From an uncultured Oscillibacter sp. (GTDB taxonomy: Bacteria > Bacillota > Clostridia > Oscillospirales > Oscillospiraceae), in NCBI RefSeq assembly GCF_900544955.1, contig NZ_UQXD01000036.1, positions 1 through 25,872 of the forward strand: DNA of 25,872 nt, in the 5' to 3' direction. A model generated the notes under the pieces. It made no database searches and was not told the origin of the DNA. It saw nothing but the letters and a program-made list of their open reading frames with translations. Below, one piece after another: positions 1-6,151 of the stretch. How positions within the stretch are numbered: position 1 is the stretch's first letter; every line of letters starts with the position of its first letter. Made by a program: the position numbers and the translations under genes.

Positions 1-68
1 CTGCGAGGGGGCGGGCGGCGCCCGCCTTTGACGGGGAAGCCGGATGACCGGAGCCTCTGCTTCCTCCC

Positions 69-128
69 GTGGGAAAGGCCGCCGTGATCACCGGCTCCGC
101 CGCCGGCACCGGCCAGGGGCTGCGCCCG
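69..128 (+). pseudogene. Possible N-terminal remnant of a short-chain dehydrogenase
   Basis: A GTG codon at 69 opens a frame reading GKAAVITGSAAGTGQGL, which contains TGxxxGxG, the nucleotide-binding motif at the start of classical SDR enzymes. After about 20 residues the similarity stops: the frame runs into the terminator at 166 and then antisense through the EamA gene. No ribosome binding site precedes the GTG. The rest of 1-165 holds nothing else I can support; a short frame ending in TGA at 29-31 could be the tail of a gene to the left, but too little is visible. It may be a decayed fragment or a chance match in GC-rich DNA. Confidence 0.22.
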
Positions 129-165
129 GCCCCGGATCGCCCCCCCGGACATCGGAACCCCGAAG

Positions 166-194
166 AAAAACGACCGCCTTTGGCGGTCGTTTTT
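166..194 (-). terminator. Bidirectional intrinsic terminator after the znuA-like/EamA operon
   Basis: A perfect 13-base stem with a TTT loop. The outer five pairs are A:T, so a T-run follows the GC core on either strand. It sits 6 bases past the EamA stop codon. Confidence 0.85.
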
Positions 195-200
195 CCTGTC

Positions 201-1055
201 TCAAAGCAGCATCAGCAGCGTTCCCGCCGTCACCAGGGCCAAGCCCACGGCGCCCCGCCGCTCCAGACGCTCGTGGAGTACCAGGGCGGAGAAGGCCACC
301 GTCACCAGAATGCTCAGTTTGTCCACCGGCACCACCACGCTGGCGGGCCCCTCCTGCAGGGCCCGGTAGTAGCACAGCCAGCTCCCTCCGGTGGCAAGGC
401 CGCTGAGGCAGAGGAAGCCCAGCTCCCCCGGCGGAATTGCCCGGAGGGTGTGCTGCTTGCCGGTGAGGAACACCATGCCCCAGGCCAGCACCAGCACCAC
501 CGCGGTCCGCAGAGCGGTGCCCAGGTTGGACTCCACCCCCGCCATGCCCAGTTTGCCCAGGATGGCGGTGAGGGCGGCGAACAGGGCCGACCCGGCGGCG
601 TACGCCAGCCACGGCCCCGGCCGGCCGAAGGCCCGCCCCCTCTCCCAGACCATCAGCCAGGTACCGGCCCCCATCACCGCAAGCCCCGCCGCCTTCCCCG
701 GCGACACCGGCTCCCCCAGCAGCAACCAGGCCAGCACCACCGTCACGATGACGCTGGACTTGTCCACCGCCGCCACCTGATGAATGGGCCCCAATTGGAG
801 GGCCCGGAAATAGCACAGCCAGCTCCCCCCGGTGGCAAGGCCGCTGAGCGCCAACAGCACCAGCGTCCGCTCGTCCAGGCCGCTCAGCATCCGGTGGGAG
901 CCGGTGACGACCGTCATCCCCCAGGCGCAGGCCAGCACCACCACGGTGCGGATGGCCGTGGCCACCGTGGAGTCCGTCCGCCGGATGCCGCACTTGGCCA
1001 GCACCGCCGTGGCGCCCGCCAGCAGGGCCGAGCCCGCCGCATAGGCCAGCCACAT
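201..1055 (-). CDS. EamA/DMT-family transporter, 284 aa
   Basis: Integral membrane protein of the drug/metabolite transporter superfamily, with about ten hydrophobic segments. It consists of two EamA repeats: residues 1-140 start LAYAAGSALLAGATAVLAK and residues 148-284 start LAYAAGSALFAALTAILGK. The two halves remain strikingly alike, and each carries LSGLATGGSWLCY followed by RALQ. Members export amino acids, metabolites or drugs; the substrate cannot be told from sequence. ATG start with GGGGAGG just upstream. Only 17 bases separate it from the stop of the zinc-type binding lipoprotein gene, so the two are probably co-transcribed, followed by a strong terminator. The family call is firm; a role in metal transport suggested by the neighbour is only inference. 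Confidence 0.88.
   Translation of the reverse strand: MWLAYAAGSALLAGATAVLAKCGIRRTDSTVATAIRTVVVLACAWGMTVVTGSHRMLSGLDERTLVLLALSGLATGGSWLCYFRALQLGPIHQVAAVDKSSVIVTVVLAWLLLGEPVSPGKAAGLAVMGAGTWLMVWERGRAFGRPGPWLAYAAGSALFAALTAILGKLGMAGVESNLGTALRTAVVLVLAWGMVFLTGKQHTLRAIPPGELGFLCLSGLATGGSWLCYYRALQEGPASVVVPVDKLSILVTVAFSALVLHERLERRGAVGLALVTAGTLLMLL
370..407. repeat. Direct repeat copy 1 inside the EamA gene
   Basis: 38 bases, identical at 37 positions to 811-848, and encoding the LSGLATGGSWLCY stretch of the second EamA half. Near-identity at DNA level goes beyond what conservation of the protein motif requires. Confidence 0.8.
811..848. repeat. Direct repeat copy 2 inside the EamA gene
   Basis: The partner of 370-407, 441 bases away (147 codons, in frame). 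Recombination between the copies would remove exactly one EamA repeat and leave an in-frame single-domain protein. Confidence 0.8.
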
Positions 1056-1072
1056 GGCCCTCCCCTCTTTTC

Positions 1073-2026
1073 CTACAGATTCTCCCGCAGGGCCTCCAAA
1101 TTGCTTCGCATCAAGCTGACATAGGTGGCCCCGCCGTCCATCTCCGCCTTGGAGACGTTGTGGCAGGTGTGGAACTGGGCGGTCTTCGCCCCGGCGGCCT
1201 CCGCGATGCTGTCCGCCACCAGGTGGTTGGAAAACTCAATGTACCACACGGTGGGGATGTGCTCCCGGCGGACCTTGTCCGTCAAAAAGGCCACCGTGGC
1301 CGCCGAGGGCTCCGTCTGGGTGCTGCATCCGGGGAAGGCGGCGTAGTAGTCCAGGCCGTACTCCTCTGCAAAATACCGCAGGGGGAACCGGTCGCCGAAG
1401 ACGATGGTCCGGTCCGGCCGCTGGGCAAAAAAGGCGGCAAACTCCCCGTCCAGCGCCTCGATCTCCCCGGCATAGGCCTCCGCCGCCGCGGCGTAGTCCC
1501 CGGCGTGGGCGCCGTCCAGCCGTCCCAGCCGCTCCCCGATGGCCCGGGTGATGGCGGCGGCGTTCCGAGGCGCGGTCCACACGTGCTCATCCATCTCCAC
1601 CACCGCCCCGGGGCCGTGGTCCTCCTCGTGGTCATGGCCGGGGCCCGCCTGCATCCCCGCCACTGTCTCCTCCTCCAGCAGATCCACACAGTCGATCATC
1701 CGCAGGGTGTCCCCCTGCCGCTCCACAGCGCCGAGAATGGTGTCCACCCAGGCGTCGGACTCCCCTCCCAGGTAGAGGAAGAGGTCGCAGTCCTGTACCG
1801 CCAGAATGTCGGCGGGGGTGGGCTCATAGGAGTGGCTCTCCGTCCCCGGCGGCAGCAGCAGCGTCACCTCTCCCCACTCTCCGGCGGCAGCCCGGGCAAA
1901 ATCGTAGGCCGGGAACACCGTGGCCACGATCCGCAGCCCCTCCGTCTCCGGCGCCTCCGCCTCCCGCCGCCCGCAGCCCGTCAGCAGCAGGCCGCAGCAC
2001 AGCAGCAGCAACAGCAATTTCTTCAA
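1073..2026 (-). CDS. Zinc/manganese-type ABC transporter substrate-binding lipoprotein (ZnuA-like)
   Basis: Extracellular metal-capturing lipoprotein of the cluster A-I (ZnuA/AdcA) family, 317 aa, normal length. The signal peptide ends in lipobox LLTGC with Cys18 as lipid anchor. H65 (in GTESHSYEPTP) and H148 (in MDEHVWTAPRN) fit two metal ligands, and a histidine-rich loop (GHDHEEDHG, 130-138) lies between the lobes as in zinc binders. The position usually holding the third histidine reads FGDRFPLRYF, with Asp212. The start is TTG: an in-frame TGA lies 15 bases upstream, no ATG or GTG lies between, and AAGGAG precedes it. No metal ABC permease or ATPase gene is in the window; the only partner is the downstream EamA gene. 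A Fur/Zur-like box lies just upstream. Zinc is the likeliest ligand. Confidence 0.88.
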   Translation of the reverse strand: MKKLLLLLLCCGLLLTGCGRREAEAPETEGLRIVATVFPAYDFARAAAGEWGEVTLLLPPGTESHSYEPTPADILAVQDCDLFLYLGGESDAWVDTILGAVERQGDTLRMIDCVDLLEEETVAGMQAGPGHDHEEDHGPGAVVEMDEHVWTAPRNAAAITRAIGERLGRLDGAHAGDYAAAAEAYAGEIEALDGEFAAFFAQRPDRTIVFGDRFPLRYFAEEYGLDYYAAFPGCSTQTEPSAATVAFLTDKVRREHIPTVWYIEFSNHLVADSIAEAAGAKTAQFHTCHNVSKAEMDGGATYVSLMRSNLEALRENL

Positions 2027-2047
2027 TGCGCTCCGTCTCCTTCAATT

Positions 2048-2062
2048 TGAGAATGATTTTCA
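2048..2062 (-). promoter_or_regulatory. Fur/Zur-type operator upstream of the znuA-like gene
   Basis: TGAGAATGATTTTCA is a 7-1-7 inverted repeat, differing at two positions from the Fur-family consensus TGATAATnATTATCA. It lies 22 bases upstream of the TTG start. Given the gene, Zur is the most likely regulator, so zinc-starvation induction is inferred. Confidence 0.6.
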
Positions 2063-2116
2063 GATGTTCATCATACCACGGCCTCTCCCAAAATGCAAGG
2101 CCAAAACCAGATTTTT

Positions 2117-2134
2117 TGTAAAGGACCCTTGACA
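2117..2134 (+). promoter_or_regulatory. Operator 1 of the XRE regulator, overlapping the -35
   Basis: GTAAAGG-AC-CCTTGAC (2118-2133) is an imperfect palindrome (6 of 7 pairs). Its right arm contains the -35 hexamer TTGACA. It is a near copy of operator 2, with 44 bases between starts, close to four DNA turns. Confidence 0.6.
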
Positions 2135-2157
2135 TTTCCCCCAGGGTCTGCTATCCT
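2129..2157 (+). promoter_or_regulatory. Promoter of the XRE/membrane protein operon
   Basis: TTGACA, 17-base spacer, TATCCT, with an extended -10 TG one base before the hexamer. Both ends are flanked by the tandem palindromes. Confidence 0.75.
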
Positions 2158-2160
2158 TTA

Positions 2161-2178
2161 TGTAAAGGAACCTTTACG
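2161..2178 (+). promoter_or_regulatory. Operator 2 of the XRE regulator, over the transcription start
   Basis: GTAAAGG-AA-CCTTTAC (2162-2177) is a perfect 7-base inverted repeat with a 2-base spacer, placed at the expected transcription start and about 15 bases upstream of the XRE start codon. Binding here and at operator 1 would bracket the promoter, fitting negative autoregulation by a dimeric HTH protein. Confidence 0.6.
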
Positions 2179-2192
2179 AAAGGCGGGAGTAC

Positions 2193-2408
2193 ATGGAAAA
2201 CCGCGTGGAGCAGCTGCGCAGGGACCGGGGGCTGAACCAGGAGGCCTTTGCCAGGGCCATCCGGGTCTCCCGGCAGACGGTCAGCGCCATCGAGACCGGA
2301 AAGTACAACCCCTCTTTGGACCTGGCCTTTACCATTGCCGATTTTTTCGGCCTTGCCATCGAGGAAATTTTTCTGCATGAGAGGAGTGGGTGTGATGAAA
2401 AAACGTGA
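2193..2408 (+). CDS. Small XRE-family transcriptional regulator, 71 aa
   Basis: A one-domain DNA-binding protein. Residues 4-62 form the Cro/C1-type helix-turn-helix, with the second and recognition helices in NQEAFARAIRVSRQTVSAIE followed by the typical GKYNPSLDLAFTIADFF. No effector domain is present. The class is common in Firmicutes and is often paired with a small membrane protein, as here, where the next gene overlaps its last 14 bases. GGCGGGAG lies just before the ATG. Two palindromes around its own promoter suggest autorepression. The signal that relieves repression is unknown; the partner membrane protein may be involved. Confidence 0.88.
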   Translation: MENRVEQLRRDRGLNQEAFARAIRVSRQTVSAIETGKYNPSLDLAFTIADFFGLAIEEIFLHERSGCDEKT

Positions 2409-2844
2409 TCTCTGGACCGGCGTCGGTCTGACGGCAATGGGGCTTTTGCTGTTGGCCCTGGCCCTTCTTCTGCCCCAGACGTCCCTGACCAGCCTTCTCT
2501 GGGGCTTCACCGGCGCCTTTTGGGCCCCCGGAATCGCGCAGCTGTTCAAATACCGCAAGTGGAGCCGCCCGGAGAACGCGGCGGCCTACCAAGAGCGGCT
2601 GGAGGAGGAGCAGATTGATCTGCGGGATGAGCGGAAGGCGATGCTGCGCAGCCGCTCCGCTCACTACGCCTACCTTCTGAGCATGGTGGCGGGCTGCGGG
2701 GGCATCGTCCTGTTCTCCCTTCTGGGGATCGCGGGAGACGCCCGGGAGCACTACCGCCTGACGGTGCTGGTGCTCTCCGCCTACGTCCTTTTCCAATACG
2801 TGTCCGGCCTGCTGGTTTACCGCCTTCTGGAGCGGCGGTATTGA
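2395..2844 (+). CDS. Four-helix membrane protein paired with the XRE regulator, 149 aa
   Basis: I do not recognise a named family. Starting at MKKRDLW it has hydrophobic segments at about 7-29, 33-50, 98-118 and 124-146, with a charged loop (about 52-92, rich in E, R and K, possibly helical) between the second and third. The start is set by GAGGAG 8 bases before ATG 2395; longer in-frame starts lie within the XRE gene and lack a site. The 14-base overlap with the regulator gene implies translational coupling. Small inner-membrane proteins encoded beside single-domain XRE regulators are frequent in this phylum, but their roles are mostly unknown. Function not assigned. Confidence 0.75.
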   Translation: MKKRDLWTGVGLTAMGLLLLALALLLPQTSLTSLLWGFTGAFWAPGIAQLFKYRKWSRPENAAAYQERLEEEQIDLRDERKAMLRSRSAHYAYLLSMVAGCGGIVLFSLLGIAGDAREHYRLTVLVLSAYVLFQYVSGLLVYRLLERRY

Positions 2845-2847
2845 CCC

Positions 2848-2875
2848 TTCACAAATGGAGAAAAAGGCGTATACT
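2848..2875 (+). promoter_or_regulatory. Promoter of the DUF308 gene
   Basis: TTCACA, 16-base spacer, TATACT, located directly after the preceding stop codon and 32 bases before the next start. Confidence 0.6.
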
Positions 2876-2907
2876 AGAGGTATCCTTGATGAAAAACAGG
2901 TGATTGG

Positions 2908-3513
2908 ATGAACAGTCTTTTGCATCGCTTCAAAGTCAACGCCCTTCTCTCCGCCGCCCTGTACACCCTGCTGGGGCTGGTGCTGCTGATCTGGCCCGCC
3001 CCCTCCACCCAGCTGCTGTGCACGGCCCTGGGCGTGGTGCTGACGGTCTGCGGCCTGGGGGACATCGCCGTGTTCCTGCGCCGGCGGGACGGCAGCCTCT
3101 ACGCCGGCGGCCACCTGCTCTTGGGGGTGGTGCTGGCGGCGGTGGGCATCTGGCTGATAGCCCGGCCCACGCTGATCGCCGTGGTGATCCCCCGGATCAT
3201 CGGCGTGCTGATCTGCATCCACGGCGGCGGCAACCTGAAGGACGCCGCCACCCTGCACCGCCTGGGGGCCTCCCGATGGATGGCGGCCCTGGTGCTGGGC
3301 CTGGTCTCCCTGGTCCTGGGCGCCGTACTGGTCTTCGACCCCTTCGACGCCTTCACCACCGTGGTGCGGATCATCGGCCTCTTCCTGGTGTACGACGGCG
3401 TCAGCGATTTTTACGTGACGTGGCAGGTGGACCGGGCGCTGAAGCGGGCGGACCCCCGCCCCGGCGACCTCCATGACGCGGTGGACGTGGACTTCCGGGA
3501 CGCGGAGGAGTGA
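2908..3513 (+). CDS. DUF308 (HdeD-like) membrane protein, 201 aa
   Basis: Integral membrane protein with about six hydrophobic helices (for example LLSAALYTLLGLVLLIWP, LLLGVVLAAVGIWLIARP, ALVLGLVSLVLGAVLVFDPF). The repeated pattern of a helix pair ending in ARP/FDP, followed by a further helix with IIG.FL..DG, is typical of DUF308/HdeD proteins. The soluble tail (about 170-201) is acidic. E. coli HdeD is linked to acid resistance, but the biochemical role of most family members is unknown. AGGTGATTGG precedes the ATG, and the gene has its own promoter and ends in a strong terminator, so it is likely monocistronic. Confidence 0.8.
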   Translation: MNSLLHRFKVNALLSAALYTLLGLVLLIWPAPSTQLLCTALGVVLTVCGLGDIAVFLRRRDGSLYAGGHLLLGVVLAAVGIWLIARPTLIAVVIPRIIGVLICIHGGGNLKDAATLHRLGASRWMAALVLGLVSLVLGAVLVFDPFDAFTTVVRIIGLFLVYDGVSDFYVTWQVDRALKRADPRPGDLHDAVDVDFRDAEE

Positions 3514-3519
3514 CGCTCC

Positions 3520-3562
3520 GCAAAAACAAGCGGCCGCCCCGTGGGGCGGCCGCTTATTTTTG
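3520..3562. terminator. Bidirectional terminator between DUF308 and pepD-like genes
   Basis: A long GC stem built on AAGCGGCCGCC/GGCGGCCGCTT, extended outward by A-rich/T-rich arms (GCAAAAA and TTTTTGC), serving convergent genes on both sides. Confidence 0.85.
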
Positions 3563-3565
3563 CGC

Positions 3566-5005
3566 TTACCGGCTCTCCCGCAGCACCTCCAGCAAAAATG
3601 CCCAGACCCGCTGCACGGAGGCAATGCTCATCCGCTCCCGGGGCGTGTGGATCTCCGTCAAATCCGGCCCCACGGACACGCAGTCCAGCTCCGGCAGCTT
3701 CCCGCAGAGGATGCCGCACTCCACACCGGCGTGGATGGCCTCCACCCTCGGCTCCCGGCCGTACTGGGCCCGGAACACCGCCGCCATCCGCTCCCGCAGG
3801 GGGGAGACGCGGCGGTACTCCCAGGCGGGGTAGTCGCCGGAGATGTCCACCGTCCCGCCCAACTGCTCCGTCAGGCAGCGGAGGCGGTCGTGGAGCATGA
3901 CCTTTTGGGAGGCCACGGAGCTGCGGACGCAGAAGGTGGCCTCCAGCGTGTCCCCCGCCGTTTGCAGCACCCCCAGATTCAGGGAGGTCTGCACCATGCC
4001 GGGGATGTCCCGGCTCATGTCCTGGACGCCGTTGGGGGCGCAGGCCAGCAGGCACAGGGCCCGGGCGGTGGTCCCGCGGTCCGCCGGCATCCCCGACGCC
4101 TCCGCCGCCGCCACCGTCACCCAAAGGCCCGGCTCCGTGGCGGCGTACTCCCTTTGCAGGGCGGCGGCCAGGGACTCCGCCGCGGCCGTGGCCGCCGGCC
4201 CGTCCGCCACGGACACCAGCGCCTCCGCCGCCGTGGGGATGGCGTTGTCCTTCAGCCCACCCCGGGCGGACAGCAGCCGCAGCTCCCCGGCCCCCGCCAT
4301 GGCCCGCAGCACCCGGCCCAGCAGCATGTCCGCGTTCCCCAGGCCCTTGTGAATCTCCGCGCCGGAGTGGCCCCCGGCGAGGCCGCCGACCTCCACGCGC
4401 AGGACCTGCCCGGCAAAGGCCTCCCGCACCAGGGGCAGGGCGCAGCGCACCATGCTGCCCCCCGCGCAGCCCACGGTAAACACCCCCTCCTCCTCGGAGT
4501 CCAGGTTGATGAGCTGCCGCCCCCGCAGCGGGGAGACGTCCAGGGCCGCCGCGCCCAGCATCCCGATCTCCTCCTCGGTGGTCAGCACCACCTCCAGCCG
4601 GGGATGGGGCAGGGCGCCGTCGTCCAGCACCGCCAGGGCCATGGCGGCGGCGATGCCGTCGTCCCCGCCCAGGGTGGTGCCTCTGGCGTAGACGCCGTCC
4701 CCCTCCACTGCCAGGTCCAGCCCCTCCCGCTCCATGTCCTTGGTCACGCCGGGGGCCTTTTCGCACACCATGTCCAGATGCCCCTGGAGAATGACGGCGG
4801 GGGCGGCCTCGTAGCCGGGGGAGGCCTCTTTGATGAGGATGACGTTGTTGGCCGCGTCCTGGTAGTGCTCCAGCCCCCGCTCTTTGGCAAAGGCCACGCA
4901 CCAGTCGCTGACGGCCCGGGTGTTCCGGGAGCCGTGGGGGATGGCGCAAAGCGCCTCAAAGAATCGGAACACGCTCTTCGGTTCCAGATGGTCCAATACA
5001 GCCAT
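3566..5005 (-). CDS. pepD: Beta-Ala-His/aminoacyl-histidine dipeptidase, M20 family (PepD)
   Basis: Cytosolic dinuclear zinc dipeptidase that hydrolyses Xaa-His and other dipeptides for amino acid supply; 479 aa against about 485 for the family. Zinc and catalytic residues in order: H76 and D78 in LQGHLDMV, the Asp pair in LGGDDG (about 113-117), the Glu run TTEEEIG (about 142-148), D169 in NLDSEEEG, and the C-terminal His in AIHAGVECG. The whole M20 fold with its lid domain is present. ATG 5005 is chosen over the upstream GTG 5014 because GAGGGAG sits 8 bases before the ATG and would overlap the GTG. It has its own promoter and stands alone between two terminators. Confidence 0.9.
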   Translation of the reverse strand: MAVLDHLEPKSVFRFFEALCAIPHGSRNTRAVSDWCVAFAKERGLEHYQDAANNVILIKEASPGYEAAPAVILQGHLDMVCEKAPGVTKDMEREGLDLAVEGDGVYARGTTLGGDDGIAAAMALAVLDDGALPHPRLEVVLTTEEEIGMLGAAALDVSPLRGRQLINLDSEEEGVFTVGCAGGSMVRCALPLVREAFAGQVLRVEVGGLAGGHSGAEIHKGLGNADMLLGRVLRAMAGAGELRLLSARGGLKDNAIPTAAEALVSVADGPAATAAAESLAAALQREYAATEPGLWVTVAAAEASGMPADRGTTARALCLLACAPNGVQDMSRDIPGMVQTSLNLGVLQTAGDTLEATFCVRSSVASQKVMLHDRLRCLTEQLGGTVDISGDYPAWEYRRVSPLRERMAAVFRAQYGREPRVEAIHAGVECGILCGKLPELDCVSVGPDLTEIHTPRERMSIASVQRVWAFLLEVLRESR

Positions 5006-5038
5006 GGGGTCCACTCCCTCTTTTTGATGATGTCCCCA

Positions 5039-5067
5039 GTATACCCCAGCGCGCCAGTCTCACGCAA
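5039..5067 (-). promoter_or_regulatory. Promoter of the pepD-like gene
   Basis: TTGCGT, 17-base spacer, TATACT on the minus strand, about 35 bases upstream of the ATG. Confidence 0.55.
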
Positions 5068-5076
5068 GAGCGGCGG

Positions 5077-5114
5077 AAAAAAGAGGGCCGCCCGTCCATT
5101 CGGACGGGCGGCCC
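5077..5114 (-). terminator. Terminator of the AraC-type regulator gene
   Basis: A perfect 13-base stem (GGGCCGCCCGTCC) with a 4-base loop, followed on the minus strand by TC and a run of six T. Confidence 0.88.
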
Positions 5115-5137
5115 TGCCTCGCTGGGGCCGGAGCCCC

Positions 5138-6013
5138 TTACGCCTTCTCCGTCACCGCCACCCAGATCTCACAGGCGTAGGCCGGGTTCTGTACCTCCGC
5201 CGAGGGGTAGACCTCCAGCTCCACGCCGTTTCCGTAGGCGTAGTTGCTCTGGGGGAAGAACTCCGTGCAGATCCGCCGGTAGGTGCTCTGGAAGACCTCG
5301 GGCATCTTCCCCCGGCAGGGGAAGACGGCGTAGGTGTGGGCGGGAATGTCCACCAGCTCCAGCCGCTCGTCCTCCACCGGCAATCCGCCGTACTCCGCGC
5401 CGATGCCGTAGGGGAACCCGGCGGGCACCATCTCCTCCGAAAAAGAGATGCCCAGAATGCCCCCCAGACGGTCGAACCGCCCGTACCGGCACAGCGCCTC
5501 GATGGTGCCGTCCTCGCCGCACCGGCGCCAGAGGGCGGCGATGTCCGGCTCCGCGCTCTCCCCCTGGGGCCCGGCAATCCGCTTCCGTCTGCAAATCACC
5601 TGGAACGCCTCCCGCCTCTCAATTCTGTACTCCATTGTACTGCCTCCTGATACCATCAATCTTACGGACAATCTGGAGAAGGACTTCACCGTCTCGCCCC
5701 GCCGCGCCTCCGTGGGGGAAATCCCGTGGAACCGGGCGAACGCCCGGGAAAAGCTCTCCGGGGTGTCGTAGCCGTATTTCAGCGCGATGTCGATGACCTT
5801 CTCCCGGGTTCGGATCAGGTCCTCAGCGGCCAGCGTGAGACGGCGCAGCCGGATATACTCCCCCAGGGAAACCCCGCACACCACGCTGAAAATCCGCTGA
5901 AAATGAAACGCCGACGAGCAGGCCCGGCTTGCCACTGCCGCGCAGTCGATCTCCTCCATCAGATGCGCCTCCGTGTAATCCAGCGCCCGCTGAATCCCCG
6001 CTGCCCAGTCCAT
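5138..6013 (-). CDS. AraC-family regulator with GyrI-like ligand-binding domain, 291 aa
   Basis: Transcription factor of the Rob/SoxS-like type. Residues about 5-105 hold two helix-turn-helix motifs (IDCAAVASRACSSAFHFQRIF and the conserved ALKYGYDTPESFSRAFARFHG). Residues about 125-290 form a GyrI-like/SHS2 domain with IPAHTYAVFPCRG and the terminal EIWVAV strand, which in relatives binds small hydrophobic or cationic drugs. ATG 6013 is preferred to GTG 6019 because AGGAGG lies about 7 bases upstream of the ATG and overlaps the GTG. The gene has its own terminator and no obvious target operon beside it, so the target is unknown. Confidence 0.88.
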   Translation of the reverse strand: MDWAAGIQRALDYTEAHLMEEIDCAAVASRACSSAFHFQRIFSVVCGVSLGEYIRLRRLTLAAEDLIRTREKVIDIALKYGYDTPESFSRAFARFHGISPTEARRGETVKSFSRLSVRLMVSGGSTMEYRIERREAFQVICRRKRIAGPQGESAEPDIAALWRRCGEDGTIEALCRYGRFDRLGGILGISFSEEMVPAGFPYGIGAEYGGLPVEDERLELVDIPAHTYAVFPCRGKMPEVFQSTYRRICTEFFPQSNYAYGNGVELEVYPSAEVQNPAYACEIWVAVTEKA

Positions 6014-6039
6014 CTCCACTCCTCCTTCCGCAGGACTTC

Positions 6040-6068
6040 ATTCTATCCCCTCTGGCGGCAGCTGTCCT
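6040..6068 (-). promoter_or_regulatory. Candidate promoter of the AraC-type gene
   Basis: AGGACA, 17-base spacer, TAGAAT on the minus strand, about 30 bases before the start. The -35 matches the consensus at only four of six positions. Confidence 0.4.
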
Positions 6069-6098
6069 GACTTTTCCTGCTGCGGGATGACAGGTCCG

Positions 6099-6131
6099 AA
6101 AAAACAGCGGCAGGCCCGCCGCCTGCCGCTG
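6099..6131 (-). terminator. Terminator after the xpaC-like gene
   Basis: An 11-base stem (CAGCGGCAGGC) with a 5-base loop followed on the minus strand by six T, 20 bases past the stop codon. Confidence 0.85.
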
Positions 6132-6151
6132 GATTCCGCCTGAAAACCGGC

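Noticed and set aside
2841..2846. TTGACC as the -35 of the DUF308 promoter
   Set aside because: It is 23 bases from the TATACT -10, too far; TTCACA at 2848 is correctly spaced.
5006..5014. GTG start for the pepD-like gene three codons upstream
   Set aside because: The ribosome site would overlap the GTG; the spacing fits ATG 5005.
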